A stretch of 64,000 bases of DNA. It comes from Albula goreensis (lineage: Eukaryota > Chordata > Actinopteri > Albuliformes > Albulidae). How positions within the stretch are numbered: position 1 is the stretch's first letter; every line of letters starts with the position of its first letter. The translations under genes and the position numbers were made by a program. The stretch lies in NCBI GenBank assembly GCA_022829145.1, contig CM040763.1:13997141-14061140 (forward strand). The letters run 5' to 3'. Below are positions 14,940 through 26,935 of the stretch, in pieces. The notes beneath the pieces are model-generated. The model saw only the letters and a list, made by a program, of their open reading frames with translations, was not told the DNA's origin and searched no databases.

Positions 14940-15516
14940 TCTCGTTCAAAGTCGCAAATGCGTGCTTCGAAGCCGCGCCAGCCTAGGATTTGCACAGTGA
15001 TGTTCCTGAGAAGTGTCCGGTCTGTCCACCGTGGTTTTCGAGCGCAGATATGATTGGCTGTTTGGCCTGACAGCTTTGTCTGTGATTGCAGGAGGAGAAG
15101 TACCACCCCCTTCACTCAGACTCGGGGACCATTCATAAACTAAACAACTCCAGCACTCCCGACTGAGTCTGTCTAACATAGCAGACAAGGTGCTGTACAG
15201 TAAGTGCAGATCCATACTGGCTGAGGAATTGAGATGAGACTCTACTATCAGCTTTTTATATTTTGGCACGTATAGGCGATAAGAGGTAGATGCAAACTGT
15301 GAGCTGCAGACTTTCGCTTTTACGGCCGAACTGGGCTGCTCTGACTGATACTTGGTATTTTATTGCACGCGTATCGATTTCTTTTTGTAACTGAAGTCCA
15401 TCCGCTTTAAGGTTTTTTTCATTACTCTGAAGCGCTTGCCTCTGGCTTCACCGTGAGCATTGGATCCGTCAACGTACTGCGAGACCCCGGTGTACAGCCC
15501 GGACATTTGCCCAAAC
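14940..15516 (+). promoter_or_regulatory. mab21l2: mab21l2 proximal promoter and 5' leader
   Basis: This is the non-coding flank immediately 5' of mab21l2. It contains an inverted CCAAT motif (TGATTGGCTG, core 15053-15057), a CpG-bearing stretch around 14950-15050 and a TATA-like TTTATATTTT at 15255-15264. It also has a CpG-containing leader up to the ATG. An in-frame TGA at 15454-15456 closes the upstream frame. The transcription start cannot be fixed from sequence. The CCAAT position would suit a start near 15.12-15.16 kb, and the TATA-like element one near 15.29 kb. An ideal donor-like GTAAGT at 15200-15205 is present, but this gene family is intronless, so I do not call a leader intron. 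Confidence 0.6.
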
Positions 15517-16596
15517 ATGATAGCTGCGCAAGCAAAGCTTGTTTATCAGCTCAACAAATACTACAATGAGAGATGCCAAACTCGCAAAGCGGCCATCGCC
15601 AAAACTATCAGGGAGGTGTGCAAGGTGGTGTCGGACGTCCTGAAGGAGGTTGAAGTTCAGGAGCCCCGTTTCATCAGCTCCTTGAGTGAGATTGAGGCGC
15701 GCTATGAGGGGATGGAAGTCATATCCCCAAATGAATTTGAGGTGGTACTTTACCTGAATCAGATGGGCGTTTTCAATTTTGTGGATGACGGGTCTTTGCC
15801 AGGGTGCGCTGTTTTGAAGCTGAGTGACGGACGCAAGAGGAGCATGTCCCTATGGGTCGAGTTTATCACGGCCTCCGGCTATCTCTCCGCACGAAAAATC
15901 AGATCGAGGTTTCAGACTCTGGTTGCACAAGCCGTGGACAAATGCAGTTACCGTGACGTGGTTAAGATGGTAGCAGACACCAGCGAGGTGAAACTCAGGA
16001 TTCGAGAGAGGTATGTGGTTAAGATCACGCCAGCTTTCAAATGCACAGGCATCTGGCCTAGAAGCGCAGCGCAGTGGCCCATGCCTCACATCCCCTGGCC
16101 CGGTCCTAATCGGGTAGCTGAAGTCAAAGCTGAGGGCTTCAATCTCCTCTCTAAGGAGTGCTATTCGTTAACCGGCAAGCAGAGCTCCGCTGAAAGTGAC
16201 GCCTGGGTCTTGCAGTTCAGCGAGGCCGAAAACAGGCTGCTTATGGCAGGCTGCAGAAAGAAATGTTTGTCCATTCTGAAGACTCTGCGCGATCGGCACC
16301 TAGAGCTTCCGGGCCAGCCTCTAGACAACTATCACATGAAAACCTTACTTCTATATGAGTGTGAGAAACACCCGAGAGAGACTGACTGGGATGAATCCTG
16401 CCTCGGTGACCGACTGAATGGAATTCTTCTTCAGCTTATCTCGTGTTTGCAATGCAGAAGGTGCCCGCATTACTTCTTGCCAAACTTGGACTTGTTTCAG
16501 GGCAAACCTCATTCCGCCCTGGAAGCGGCGGCAAAACAGACTTGGAGACTTGCAAGAGAAATTCTCACGAACGCGAAAAGTTTGGACAAATTGTAG
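15517..16596 (+). CDS. mab21l2: mab21l2, Mab-21 family protein (single exon, 359 aa)
   Basis: This is an intact, intronless reading frame of 359 codons, the exact family length. It starts MIAAQAKLVYQLNKYYNERC and ends TNAKSLDKL. The fold is a Mab-21/cGAS-like nucleotidyltransferase, but the usual GS...DxD site is replaced by EFE at residues 73-75, and no enzyme activity is established. MAB21L2 is a nuclear and cytoplasmic regulator needed for eye, midbrain and body-wall development. L2 rather than L1 is supported by LVYQLNKYY, AAQWPMPHIPW, ECYSLTGKQ, LLLYECEKHPRETDW and the C-terminal KSLDKL. Arg51 and Arg247, both sites of human disease variants, are conserved. The start at 15517 was chosen because it gives the family N-terminus, has A at -3, and the upstream in-frame sequence has no ATG before the TGA at 15454. 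K169 and D270 appear to differ from remembered orthologues. Confidence 0.97.
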   Translation: MIAAQAKLVYQLNKYYNERCQTRKAAIAKTIREVCKVVSDVLKEVEVQEPRFISSLSEIEARYEGMEVISPNEFEVVLYLNQMGVFNFVDDGSLPGCAVLKLSDGRKRSMSLWVEFITASGYLSARKIRSRFQTLVAQAVDKCSYRDVVKMVADTSEVKLRIRERYVVKITPAFKCTGIWPRSAAQWPMPHIPWPGPNRVAEVKAEGFNLLSKECYSLTGKQSSAESDAWVLQFSEAENRLLMAGCRKKCLSILKTLRDRHLELPGQPLDNYHMKTLLLYECEKHPRETDWDESCLGDRLNGILLQLISCLQCRRCPHYFLPNLDLFQGKPHSALEAAAKQTWRLAREILTNAKSLDKL

Positions 16597-16950
16597 ATAA
16601 ATTTAAGTGCGTAAAGTGTTGTTGTTAGAAAAGGAAAGAACATTGGAAATCACTTCACTGTAAGTGGAAATGGTGATTTTTTTCCCCCTCCGAGTAATGT
16701 GAAGAAGTCATTTTTAAAACAAAGAAGTAAACGGGAAATTGCAAGAAGAAAAGTTAAGGTACATTTTCAAATACATGTATTCTGTTTTTTTATTTTGAAT
16801 GTTTTCACAAAGTGAAGAAACTTTTATTTAAATACGCACAAATCATTGCTGCAAAAACAAAAAAATACGATGTAAAGTGCCAAGTTCAATTTTTGATTAT
16901 GTGCCCTAAGATTTAAATGTAATAAAATACATACAAATTCAACGTTGTCT
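16597..16950 (+). other. mab21l2: mab21l2 3' UTR
   Basis: This AT-rich sequence runs from the stop codon to just beyond the first AATAAA. It has T-runs and A-runs and no further coding potential. The end is set about 20-25 bases past the signal at 16921 and is approximate. A second AATAAA at 17060-17065 would extend the UTR by about 140 bases if used. Confidence 0.55.
16921..16926 (+). terminator. mab21l2: mab21l2 polyadenylation signal
   Basis: The canonical AATAAA lies 325 bases after the mab21l2 stop codon. It is followed within 30 bases by a TGT/T-rich downstream element (GTTGTCTTTGCTGTTT). A weaker alternative is AATAAA at 17060. Confidence 0.65.
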
Positions 16951-17839
16951 TTGCTGTTTATAAGGCCTTACTGCCGTATTGAACCAAATGTGCAAATGCA
17001 TAATCAAAATACTTCAAAAATTTAAATCAAACAGAAGTTTGACAAGTTCAGTGGTAACTTAATAAAAGCGGTGTAGCAAAGACTAATAGGTTACTCTATT
17101 TATACTGAAAAGGCATAATTTATTCCACAACATTTTCAAATTCGATTTCCAAAAGCTTCCACTTTTTAACTCAATTGAAAAATACAGTCGATTACGATTT
17201 TAACAGTTCTAACCCCAATTAAAAACGTCAGCTACTTTTAGTTTTAAAAAGGCTATAGCTGTAAAAGTGTGATTAATTAAATACAACACACTTCTAGGTT
17301 TGCATCGCGTTTTAAGTGTATTTTTATGCTTTTTCAGTACACATTTGCATTCCTTTTTTAACAACAACCAGCAATGTAATTATTCATAGAGACTGTAGCG
17401 TTATTACAAGTAATGACTCACAACGTGAATGCTAGTTTATAAAAAAATAAAATCTGCTATTTCAGAACTCCATTTGATGCTTCAGAACAATCATTTTACA
17501 TAGGCCGCAGTAGCCAGAGAGCCGCTTTTGAAAATTAATTCTCCACTTCAAAAATGTAGGAGAACAAAACAGGGTACCCAAATCAACACACAGGTGTCCC
17601 TTTAAGTTGAGACATTCAAAATAAACTGCCACATAATCTGTAGTTTAAATATACATATCCGAAGATGTAATCGGTTTTACCTTTGATTGCTTTTATAATG
17701 GGTGACTATATCATAGACTACATCACCCAAATAACAATACACTTAGAATTACGTTGAAGGAAGCAATAAAGACTCTATTAGATTCCTAATTGGACTAACC
17801 ATTTACATGTACAGTATTTGGGAAACATGTGGGTGGTAT

Positions 17840-18070
17840 TTCGTAACAAATAAATAGACGATTCTTGGCGGATTTCAGTCGACAATATGGCTGAAGTTAT
17901 CTGATCTTGCTCCTCCTGTGTGGTTTCAGAAAGATAATGATCTCTGTGCAAATTCAAAGCTAAAAACGACCGTGGCTGTGTTCAATATGACACAGAGGAT
18001 TTAAATTGAATTTATTTTGATTTCATCTCTACTAGGCCTCGACCAAGAGTCTTCTACTTAATCTACTACA
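17840..18070. promoter_or_regulatory. Candidate conserved element 3' of mab21l2
   Basis: A non-repetitive block with retained CpGs, lying 0.9-1.1 kb past the mab21l2 polyadenylation signal. Called on composition only. Confidence 0.3.
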
Positions 18071-18130
18071 ACTGAGAACGCCATTATGCTAGTGCCAGGA
18101 GAACAGATCATATATTATGATGATGATTAG

Positions 18131-18168
<38 letters not shown>
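18131..18168. repeat. (ATT)n microsatellite
   Basis: About 12 ATT units in the 3' flank of mab21l2. Confidence 0.9.
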
Positions 18169-19305
18169 CAACTCTAAAATAAAATATGGTACACATTTTC
18201 TTTTAGTGTAAAGCTCAAAGCAGGTACTCTTGTCATACCTGCCCGTAGGTGAAAATTTCGTGAAAAATATCCAAAATTATTTTGTCTTTTCTTTGGTGAT
18301 TTAACAGTCTATGTATCAATGTGTTATATACACTGAAGAAAGCCTGATATATATTTCACTTATAGGAACGACCATTCATAATCATTTGTGAGAATGTTAG
18401 TGGCCTTCATAGATATACTGATCACTTTAACACCTTATAGTCCTAATTTTAAATAAAATACACAAATTCTTAACAACATTATTAAAATTGACACAGGCTG
18501 ATGTGGATTCCTATTTAAGTGAAATAGTGTCTTCCTTAATATTAAGCTAATTTAAGCTAAACACCACGGAAGTGGCACTTAAATCAATACTATAAATGTA
18601 TTAAGCTGCAAAATAACTGGTAACCTTTCATGGCCATTTTCAGATCACTTCAAGTTTTAAGTATTTTGCATAAACATACAAATAATTACATTACACCTGC
18701 CGATGAATTTCGCCACCAATAAATTATAAGTATATTTTATTTTAAACAATGCAGCAAACTAGTTATTTTTTATTGAATTAATTTTCTTCTTGTCCTGTCT
18801 GTTGCCAGTTTAAAAGAAGACATACTCAAGAATACCAGATTTTAGATCAGTTTGGTTTTAGTTCACAAAGTAATGAAATTGATATAAATATAATCATCAA
18901 ATAATGGCAACCTGTATCGCACGCAATTTCTGCACAAAAGTAAATCGCTTTGGGAGGAAGAGATAGAACATGCTCTGATGAGTGAACAGATGTCGTGTAT
19001 GAATGTGTGTGTTTTCGGGGAGGCGAGGCGACTATACGAAATACTTTGGAAACTATTATGGAAGCTATAAAATATAAAAATGAAGTCCTATTCAGCTATC
19101 CCTTTCTACAATTTCCTGAAATTCCTTTTGTAAAGGTGACGATACATTTGATTAGTAGAGGCATTCAAGGCAATGCAACAATACAAAGTTTATTTGCGAA
19201 TAGCAGCTTGTTCATCTGTCCATAACATGTTTTACTTTATACGCTGCTTAAATTAACCAGTTACGTTTTGAGAGTTTTAGGATCATTGAGATCAAACCAT
19301 CTTAC

Positions 19306-19442
19306 CTTTGGATCGATTTTCTTAAAGCTAGGTTCGTCTTCATCCACCTCGAAGTAGAGCTCAGAGGCTGTGATGGACAACGTCCCCTTCACCACGACCG
19401 CGGGGGCGACCAGCTGGGCTCCAGTGCTAAGGTTCACTGGCC
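19306..19442 (-). CDS. lrba: lrba exon (start of PH-BEACH domain), 137 bp
   Basis: The minus-strand acceptor is GTCTCTTTTAG and the donor is CCAAAG followed by GTAAGA. Two bases complete the Gly codon begun in the exon at 21492. Then come 45 codons: PVNLSTGAQLVAPAVVVKGT, then LSITASELYFEVDEDEPSFK, then KIDPK (phase 1 to 0). This is the first beta-strand region of the PH-like domain that packs against BEACH. It matches the LRBA form. The next exon expected in the family begins at the peptide ILAYTEGLHGKW. I searched 1-19305 by eye and did not see it, so this intron is at least 19.3 kb. mab21l2 starts about 3.8 kb to the left, inside this intron. Confidence 0.95.
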
Positions 19443-21491
19443 CTAAAAGAGACAGCGGGGACAGCCATGATCAAAACGACAATATTAACGTTACACGGTC
19501 AAAAAATAACACATTATCACCATATCCTCAAAATATAATTTCAAAACTCTGCATAGGCCTACACGAAGCCCTTAAAATCAGGGAAACATGAGGTAATGGA
19601 ATAGAATGATGCTAAAGATAAAGAAATGAAACTGGTATTTACTGTGGGCTAAAACAATACAACGGAACTCCAAAACATGCTGTACATGCTGTGCCAAGTT
19701 TTACTAATGGGGAGCGTCGTAAAAATTGAAACAGTCCCTTAGAGATTTCCACGTTCAATTTGGTCCAAAGAAGTAGCAACGAAATTAGTGTGCACACTCA
19801 AACATTTAACTACCTATATTATATTAATTTGCCGTCCATTTTGGGACATTTAGCCTACATTTTTATTCACGGATATGGATAAAATATTATTATAATGAGT
19901 ACTACATTACTAACAAAAACAACACAAATAACAATGACTGCGGATTGTTGTTATTATTATTATTATTATTATTGGTCAGTTGGCTGTTTTAATCAGAACG
20001 TTAAAGTCGCATTACTTCAGATCTGCATTCCACTAAATAGACAACGGCTTTCATTTGGTCTATTTTGAAATTTCTATTTTGCTTACTTTTTTCTCCATTT
20101 TTTTATTACATCAGACTGATTGAACTGTTTACGCACATAATCAATGAGCAGGTCGCGTGGAAATCAAATGAATTGTCATTTCAATTGATTGCGGGATGGG
20201 AGTGTGCCGTTTAATCTCTCATCCATCTTAATGTATGCCAGTATGACAATGAGCCCACCTCTCCCGGGAGCTCGCGGCAGGCTTTGTCCTCAACCCCGAA
20301 CGCACAAATACATTGTATTGGCAGATGGTATCAGATAGGTAAGCAGAAGATTTGATTTCCCCAAACACGCTGGCATAAATGGATGATTTTAAGCAGCTAT
20401 ATTCATTTGCTGTATCCCACTGCCCTCCGTGCATTAGCATGTAATCCTGAGGTAAAATAACTTTTTTTTTTTTTCAATCACTCGCAGACATTCAATTGGG
20501 AGCGGATAGCATGAGCTGGGATGTTGGTGGGCCCCGCCAGAGATCACTGGTAATTTCCACTTCATTTCAGAGCCACGGCACTGTATTATTCAGGATTACC
20601 CTTTTAATCCCATTGTTGTCGAAGGGTTCTTGGTAAATTACAGTACTATCACTCCTCAATTTTGCTATGTAAATTCTGCGTTACAGTCTTACCTACCCTG
20701 ATAACGGACAAGGCGTCTTGCCGTTATTAGGATGCAAAAGTATGATTATCGTATTACATGCTCTAATTTGCGTAAATTCGAGGAATTAAATTACTTAATG
20801 ATTATTTTCACCATAGACGTTTTAAGCATTCATAAAAATGGATTGGCACTCTTTTATGCAGGTTAATAAACGGTGTTTCACGAATGCCACAAATGTATAC
20901 TTATTTATACAGTTTTCATTGGCAAGATATTAAAGCCTTTCAAAAAAGATACCTGTTAAAGTGCTAATCGAGAATCACTGTCTGTATAAGATCATTTTAA
21001 TAATCGAATATAAACAGAGAGATAAATTTAAAGGGCAAAAAGAAATATTAAGGTGCTAGAATGACATCGAAATTGGTTCTTATTGTGTTGTAAACCACCC
21101 ACGACTACAGACCTCTGCTGATCCTGAATATAGAAAAAAGTTGAAGCCTGTTGCTTTGTAGAGGTAAATATCCAGAGACATACATCAGTACAACACAAAC
21201 AGTAACAAAAAAACACGGGGCTTCCGATGGTGACACACTATTTCATAAATTAGATTAGCATCCACATCATTCCACAACATCTTTTGAATTTCTAAAAATA
21301 CACCTTAAATGCGGTCGAAACCAAAGTTATTCATGAGAAGATACCATTGTAAACGAATACACACTGCACATTTCTATTTTATTCCCCTGTCTGTCGGAAC
21401 ACACACCACGGCGCTGGCCTCTGAGAGACGTTCTGTTCTAATACGTCTTTACACAACACACAATTACACAGAAATAAAATTCGGGCTTTAC
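19443..21491 (-). other. lrba: lrba intron, 2.05 kb
   Basis: This intron lies between the linker exon and the PH-start exon, with a GTAAAG donor and a TCTTTTAG acceptor on the minus strand. It contains a TTA tract near 19949-19973, a T-run at 20461-20474 and a conserved-looking block at about 19980-20640. No other exon was seen. Confidence 0.85.
19980..20640. promoter_or_regulatory. Candidate enhancer in lrba intron near mab21l2
   Basis: This is a non-repetitive CpG-bearing block with TCAATTGATTG, ATAATCAATGAG, TTTAATCCCATTG and a short GC-rich core (CTCCCGGGAGCTCGCGG). The mixture of homeodomain-type AT motifs with CpGs in an intron is typical of developmental enhancers, but conservation could not be tested. 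Confidence 0.4.
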
Positions 21492-21635
21492 CTGTTAGGT
21501 TTTCCAGTTCTTTCTCCTCCAAGGACGACAGAGTGTCATCATCTCCGTCCAAGGATATCTCACTCTCCGAGTTCTGATTTCCCAGAGCTTGACTCCTGAT
21601 TGACTGTTTGCCTTTCAGAACATCTTGCTCTGGGG
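21492..21635 (-). CDS. lrba: lrba exon (acidic linker before PH-BEACH), 144 bp
   Basis: The minus-strand acceptor is TTTACTTACAG and the donor is AACAG followed by GTAAAG. It is a phase 1 to phase 1 exon. It encodes a linker starting APEQDVLKGKQSIRSQALGN, followed by an acidic stretch (SEISLDGDDDTLSSLEEKEL) and then ENLTG. KQSIRSQALGNQN is diagnostic of LRBA; NBEA has a different sequence here. The remembered human isoform carries extra residues between the DUF1088 end and this linker, which are not encoded in the two exons read here. An alternative cassette exon could lie in the 8.7 kb intron upstream. Confidence 0.94.
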
Positions 21636-23090
21636 CTGTAAGTAAACATGTACAAATGTAATTCAAATAACTCAAGCGGACTTCAGATTTTAATTTCACA
21701 TCAACATCACTTATTTCGTTGTCCTCAGTCGGTTTAGACGTAAAATATATTAAAATTAGAAGACTGGAAATATGTATTAGACTAATCGAATAATGGACGC
21801 ACATCTGAACATTGATATTACATTTATAAATAATTTAGGGAAACGATTAGAAAGTCAACCTGACTGAAAGAAATTTCGTTTCTTTCACATAAAATGACAA
21901 ACATGTTGGAATGAAGCAATGTACAACAATGAGTTTTCGATCATTTAAAACAGTCACATTTTTTTTTCCTTGGGCCAGTTTTAGTAGCTGTTACGAAATA
22001 TCATTTCATGCAACTACCACGGGGCAATCATTTCAATTGTGTGCAATAGGCCCATATTGAATAGATAATGTACCAATGCATTTTCGAATAAATCAAGCGC
22101 TCACATTATCAAGTGATTTCTTCTTAAATGCAGTTATAATAAAGGTCACCATAAACAAATTAATAATAATTAGAATGCTCAGATTCACTTTTTAATACCA
22201 CGTGAAATGACCCTATCAAATGATACCCATTATAAATCACTGCCTAAAAAACTAACTGTTGACAACTTCCTGCATAGAGTTTCTGGTGAAACACTCTCAC
22301 CATGCAGGCACAGAAAAATCGGACCGGGAATACGAATTGTTACATTTTCGTCAAGGTGATTTTTTCGCCCATGCAGTTTTCCCACTCCAACGAGTGACTG
22401 ACCTGTATTCCTCTTAAATGTACGACTGCTACACCCATGAAAACGTAATTTCAGTTTCGGCACAGGGCTGTTTGGTTCTGACAAGCTTAAAAGGTAAAGC
22501 TTTGCCTTTTGAATATTCAATTCAGCGAAATTCACTCAGTATGAGTCAGAACCCTAAACGATGCCAAACCTTACCCTTCAGAAGAGTCCTAAATACCACA
22601 ATATTTTATATAAAATAATATCGATTAAACACCATCAAAACGAATGACTGTTGCTAAATCTACATACCTACTTTCACACTGAATAAACCTGCCTGTAAAA
22701 TCAAATTTCTGGCATTTGATGTTTTCCAGCCGATCACACGGGGACCAAAGTACTGTTAAAAACTCAATTGCCTGTGTCCCTTTAAGACATCAAAACAAAT
22801 CTAAAATAAATACAATATTTCTAGCCAAACCGATACTCAGTAACATGTGCCAAACATATCACAACAAAGCGAGACCAGTTCCCTGCTCATTACTTTCTTT
22901 GATTTCTGCTGTACATGACTTGAGGTTCCGAATGGATTATTTAAGAAAAATGCTAATCTGCAAACATTTATAGAAGGCTGCATTCCCTAGTGATGTTGAA
23001 GGTTAAAGCCGCTGGACTGATCTTGAAATAACTACATGCACAAGTAATTCTTCGTTTAAATAAATTGTATGCATGCATGTGTTTTGTACG

Positions 23091-23093
<3 letters not shown>

Positions 23094-23169
<76 letters not shown>
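23094..23169. repeat. Pure (TG)38 microsatellite
   Basis: This is a 76-base uninterrupted TG tract. In the lrba transcript it would read (CA)n. It is followed by a short GAGA run. Confidence 0.95.
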
Positions 23170-23170
<1 letters not shown>

Positions 23171-26009
23171 TAGAGAGAGAGCATAAGATCAGGGCTTTCA
23201 ACCAGCAAAACTGGGCCAGGTACAAACCTATCAAACACAGATTACAGCACATATATAGCACCCATTTACTTATTCACCCATTGATTTATCCTGCAGCTTT
23301 CCCTCTCCAATAAGGCACGAGTGTGTCTATTGGTTTATATATTTTCTAAAAAAAAAAAAAAAAACAACACTGAAAATCGAGCTGAAAAAATCTTTTGTCA
23401 TGGAAAATATGGCGCTTACTGATATATAGAATGGTCTTCCTGTAATTAAGTCCCCCTGGAGGATTTCTAGTTAGCAGCAGTGAAATTACTACCAGCTTCC
23501 TAATATGCACCACATGCCTAACTTTCACACAGCAAGTGGACGGGGACTTGGCAGAAAAAGTGCTCTATACATGCTCAGGATGTGTGTGTATGTGAGTGTG
23601 TGTGTTACATATTCAAACTGCATAAACAATTTCGATACAAAAGTATGTTTCAACACCTGTAAACTACATTTAGTCTGAACACATCTCTACCAATATGTAT
23701 GATTTTAACAAAATATTTGTAGTTTGACTGACTCAACCATAGTATGACACCATGCAAGTTATTAGTTAAAAACTTTAAATGCTGTGAATTGTATGCTAAA
23801 TTATCACAGTTAAAACATGCCATATATACCTTCATATAGAATCACAATTTCAGGATTTGATTTTGAAATGAGAATACTGTCTATCACTATTTGGCTATTG
23901 CGTGGACAAGTACTCATATAAAATGTACCCAGTAATTAATCCATAGATAGACACACACTGATGGTGAGGATTTCATATACAAAGGCACATTTCAAAAAAC
24001 GTGCGATCTGGGAAAAAAAGTCATCTGATGGAAAAAATGGCTTTGACATGGAAAACAAAGAAAACTTAAAAACTCTGAAAAAAGGACAAAAATGGCTGTC
24101 CACTTTCATTGAAAACTTCCTTCTCATGACCCCTGACCCATGCTAATGACACGGTCTTCATCTGGCAAACATTTCTTGCAGCGCTAAGTGTTGTGTTTTC
24201 GCTCAGTTGTTTTTCAGCACATCTATGCTCTTGAATGGAAGGCAGCCCATGGTAACATGTCAATACACACATATGCCTTATTTACCCACAACAATGTTGA
24301 GATTTCGCACAAAAAAAGACCTTTAAAATTTCAAAGGCAGACATTTGATCAGGGTGACAAACATCAGAATTATCTTATTAAGATATTTACCCACAAAACT
24401 TACTAAATAAAAACATTTGTTTCAACTTAAAGCAACATCATCTCTCTCAGACCAAATCTGGTAGAAAGTGACACAAAGTGTGACACCAATAAGGACAATT
24501 ATTAGATACCAATGAGAAAATTCTTTTGCTTCACTATTAACCGCATTTTATGCCACATGTGTAAATGTTTGCACCATACAATTCTGACCATATGAGGTAA
24601 TAAATACAAACAACACATCATCAAATGAGACTGATACATGGTTGATTGTTATAGTTTCTTTCTATCTTAGAGTGTACTGAAGTGTGTGTGTACGTACTTG
24701 TAACCCATGCATGCTTTGTCTACACTTATATAGAGTGCTTCCTTAATTCCATGATTACTTGAAAATAAGCAATATATTATATGGAAATTATGTGGAAGTG
24801 TGAAAGTGTACCTTCTTTACAGTGTGTTACATATGCAGAATAAATACAATAAAACAAAAACAAACTGAATTTACAATAAATCTTCACATACAACACTACA
24901 ATGTCCAATAACAAAGGAATTACCGTTAGTTCAAATACTGCCTGCATGTTGAATAAAACATATATCAAAGCAAGGTAGCCAGACCATTCCTCTTAGTGGA
25001 CAGCACAAATGTAAATAATACCTGTTACTTGACACAGTTTTAAGCCATTTCCAGCTGAGTAGCCCAAGTTCTCATTTATATGCTACTAAAGGCAGGCTTA
25101 GGCAGGGCAATTAAATTGTCAGAATTAACAAATTTGTTTTTAACAAGACCGTAGCCAGGAGTGTAGTCGTGAGGCGGGTATTGATCACCAGAACAGAGAC
25201 ATTAGTCTTCAGGTATTTACTCTGCCACCTCTGGTCCACAGACCTCCATCCAGACCAAATCAATCTCCACAAAAGATGGCTCTTTCCCGCCATAAATACA
25301 TAACTACCCTCCACACCGCCGCCACCTCGCTCTGGGCTTTTTACTGTAAATTGCTCTGAAGTTCCTGGCTGGCTATGAATGATCCTGACTGTGTTTGTGC
25401 ACATCTTACCAAAAACAAGAGAGTTCAAGGTGTTTTTGTAAACATGCCCTCTCAGGGTTAACTGATTTAATTTTAGCAATGAACACAGGCAGCGAACTGG
25501 CAAAAATAATCTATTTTCACTTGAAATCATGTTTATTTGACGAATTATGTTTGCTTGAAATAAACTGGTTGATAGGTTGGAATGGGACATTAAACAAACC
25601 CACCTTGATTGCAGGGCCTGAAGACTTAGAGAAGTAGCCTGAAATAATGTTAAATACACACTCTCGTGCACTTAATTGTTTTTAGTTTTTTTTATAGGAG
25701 TCAAAGTTTCCATTTCCTATGTTCTTCTGAGTGAAAATAATTACAGCCAGATATGACCCCTTTGCTCCCTTTCAGAAACTGAGCCTGTATTTGTCAACCT
25801 CCTGCGATTCTTAACCTGAACACCGGACACTCGGCACAAAAGAAATGTATATTAGCAAAACAACATCAGATTTTAATTAAAAAGTAACAGAGTAATATAT
25901 TTTCCTTCCACTGGAAAAGGAAAGTTCTTGATTCGTATTTCCTGCTGAACATATTTATGAAAATAAAATATAAAAACGGTTACTGAGGCATAGCACTCTG
26001 TCATCTCTT

Positions 26010-26480
26010 TAGATAGGGAGAGTAGAGCCCAATTTAATATTCAAGCAGCACAGTAGATCTCTGACAGACTTGTCAAATTGATTATCAATTATGCTAAGAA
26101 AAAAAGCCACAGGGAAGAGGTTTCAGGGCAAGTATTCCATCAGAGAGGATCACTACACAAGAGGGGGGATTTGAGGTTAAGCCATTCAATTAGTATTGTT
26201 CAATTAAGTCCACTACGTTTTCGCACAAATACCCAAGAAAGAAGCGCAAATAAGTAAGATCAGTGCACAGGGGCACTGCGTCACGCCCGAGCTGCTGCGC
26301 ATGAGCAGGAAATGGGCGACGTCTCCGGCCATCCCAGCATCCCCTAACAGCTGCACATTATGGCTATTAGAGCAGCCGCCAGTCTCTGAGGATTGTGGGA
26401 TTTGGTACAGTTATTGCTTTTAGACCACATTCTTATTGACTTCTGTCACACCGGTCATTTATCTTGAGGACCGATGTCAC
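26010..26480. promoter_or_regulatory. Candidate enhancer in lrba intron
   Basis: A non-repetitive block with TTCAATTAGTATTGTTCAAT, GCGCATGAGCAGG, GGGCGACGTCTCCGGCC and GCACATTATGGC. CpGs are clustered well above the surrounding intron. Called on composition and motif content only. Confidence 0.35.
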
Positions 26481-26799
26481 ATTTGGAGTGTTATCTGGTG
26501 ACATATTGTAGTCGTTTTCTCCCAGAAATGGCCCTTTCTGGGTGGAGTGCAAAAGGTTAAGCTGGTAAAACTGAAGCCCAAATGTCGCTGATTGCAAACA
26601 CAGTGGATACAGCGAAGACAGAGTATGATTTTAGCAGAAACAAAGGATTCTCTCTGCTCTTGGCTAAGCTGTTTTTTCCACGTTTATAAATCTGAATTAA
26701 GTGCAGAGTGAGTGACACATTTTTAGACAGAGCCTTGGCTGGCAACAAGAGTCATTGTCATAAATATGTGAAATATGTAATACACACACTGCGGAATAC

Positions 26800-26935
26800 T
26801 TTGTGCAGCATTGGATTTCCAGGCTTGAAGTTCAAATCCCAAGTGGAACAGCCATTGGTACTGTACCATTGTTTAAAGCGAATTGCTCAACTACAAGTGC
26901 AGCTGCACGGATGAGTTACAGTCCGCTCAGAGTCA
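26800..26935 (+). mobile_element. Degenerate tRNA-derived SINE of the same type
   Basis: A B-box-like GTTCAAATCCC at 26830-26840 is followed by AAGTGG, GCCATTGGTACTGTACC and AATTGCTCAACTAC. This parallels the body of the fish tRNA-SINE type seen at 56.2 kb. The head is weak and the tail is lost. It is an older or more diverged copy. The call is based on remembered consensus, not an alignment. Confidence 0.55.

Larger units (their letters stand above)
16951..19305. other. Intron between mab21l2 3' end and lrba PH exon
   Basis: This is AT-rich non-coding sequence with scattered CpGs. An ATT trinucleotide tract lies at 18131-18168. A block at about 17840-18070, with CpGs and motifs such as CAAATTCAAAGC, looks like conserved regulatory DNA. 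No additional exon was found. Confidence 0.6.

Noticed and set aside
1..15000. Search for the next lrba exon (peptide ILAYTEGLHGKW)
   Set aside because: No minus-strand sequence encoding it was found by eye, so the intron is taken to extend past the left edge.
15200..15205. Ideal donor-like GTAAGT in the mab21l2 leader
   Set aside because: mab21l2 genes are intronless, and no matching acceptor or coding break is apparent. It could matter only for a non-coding leader.
15460..15516. 19-codon N-terminal extension of the mab21l2 frame starting at a TTG
   Set aside because: There is no ATG in this stretch and an in-frame TGA lies just upstream. The family N-terminus begins at the ATG at 15517 and gives exactly 359 residues.
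25111..25671. 186-codon minus-strand open frame, the longest unexplained one
   Set aside because: It shows no similarity to a known family that I can recognise, no repeats, no signal peptide and no gene-like context. Probably a chance frame in intron.
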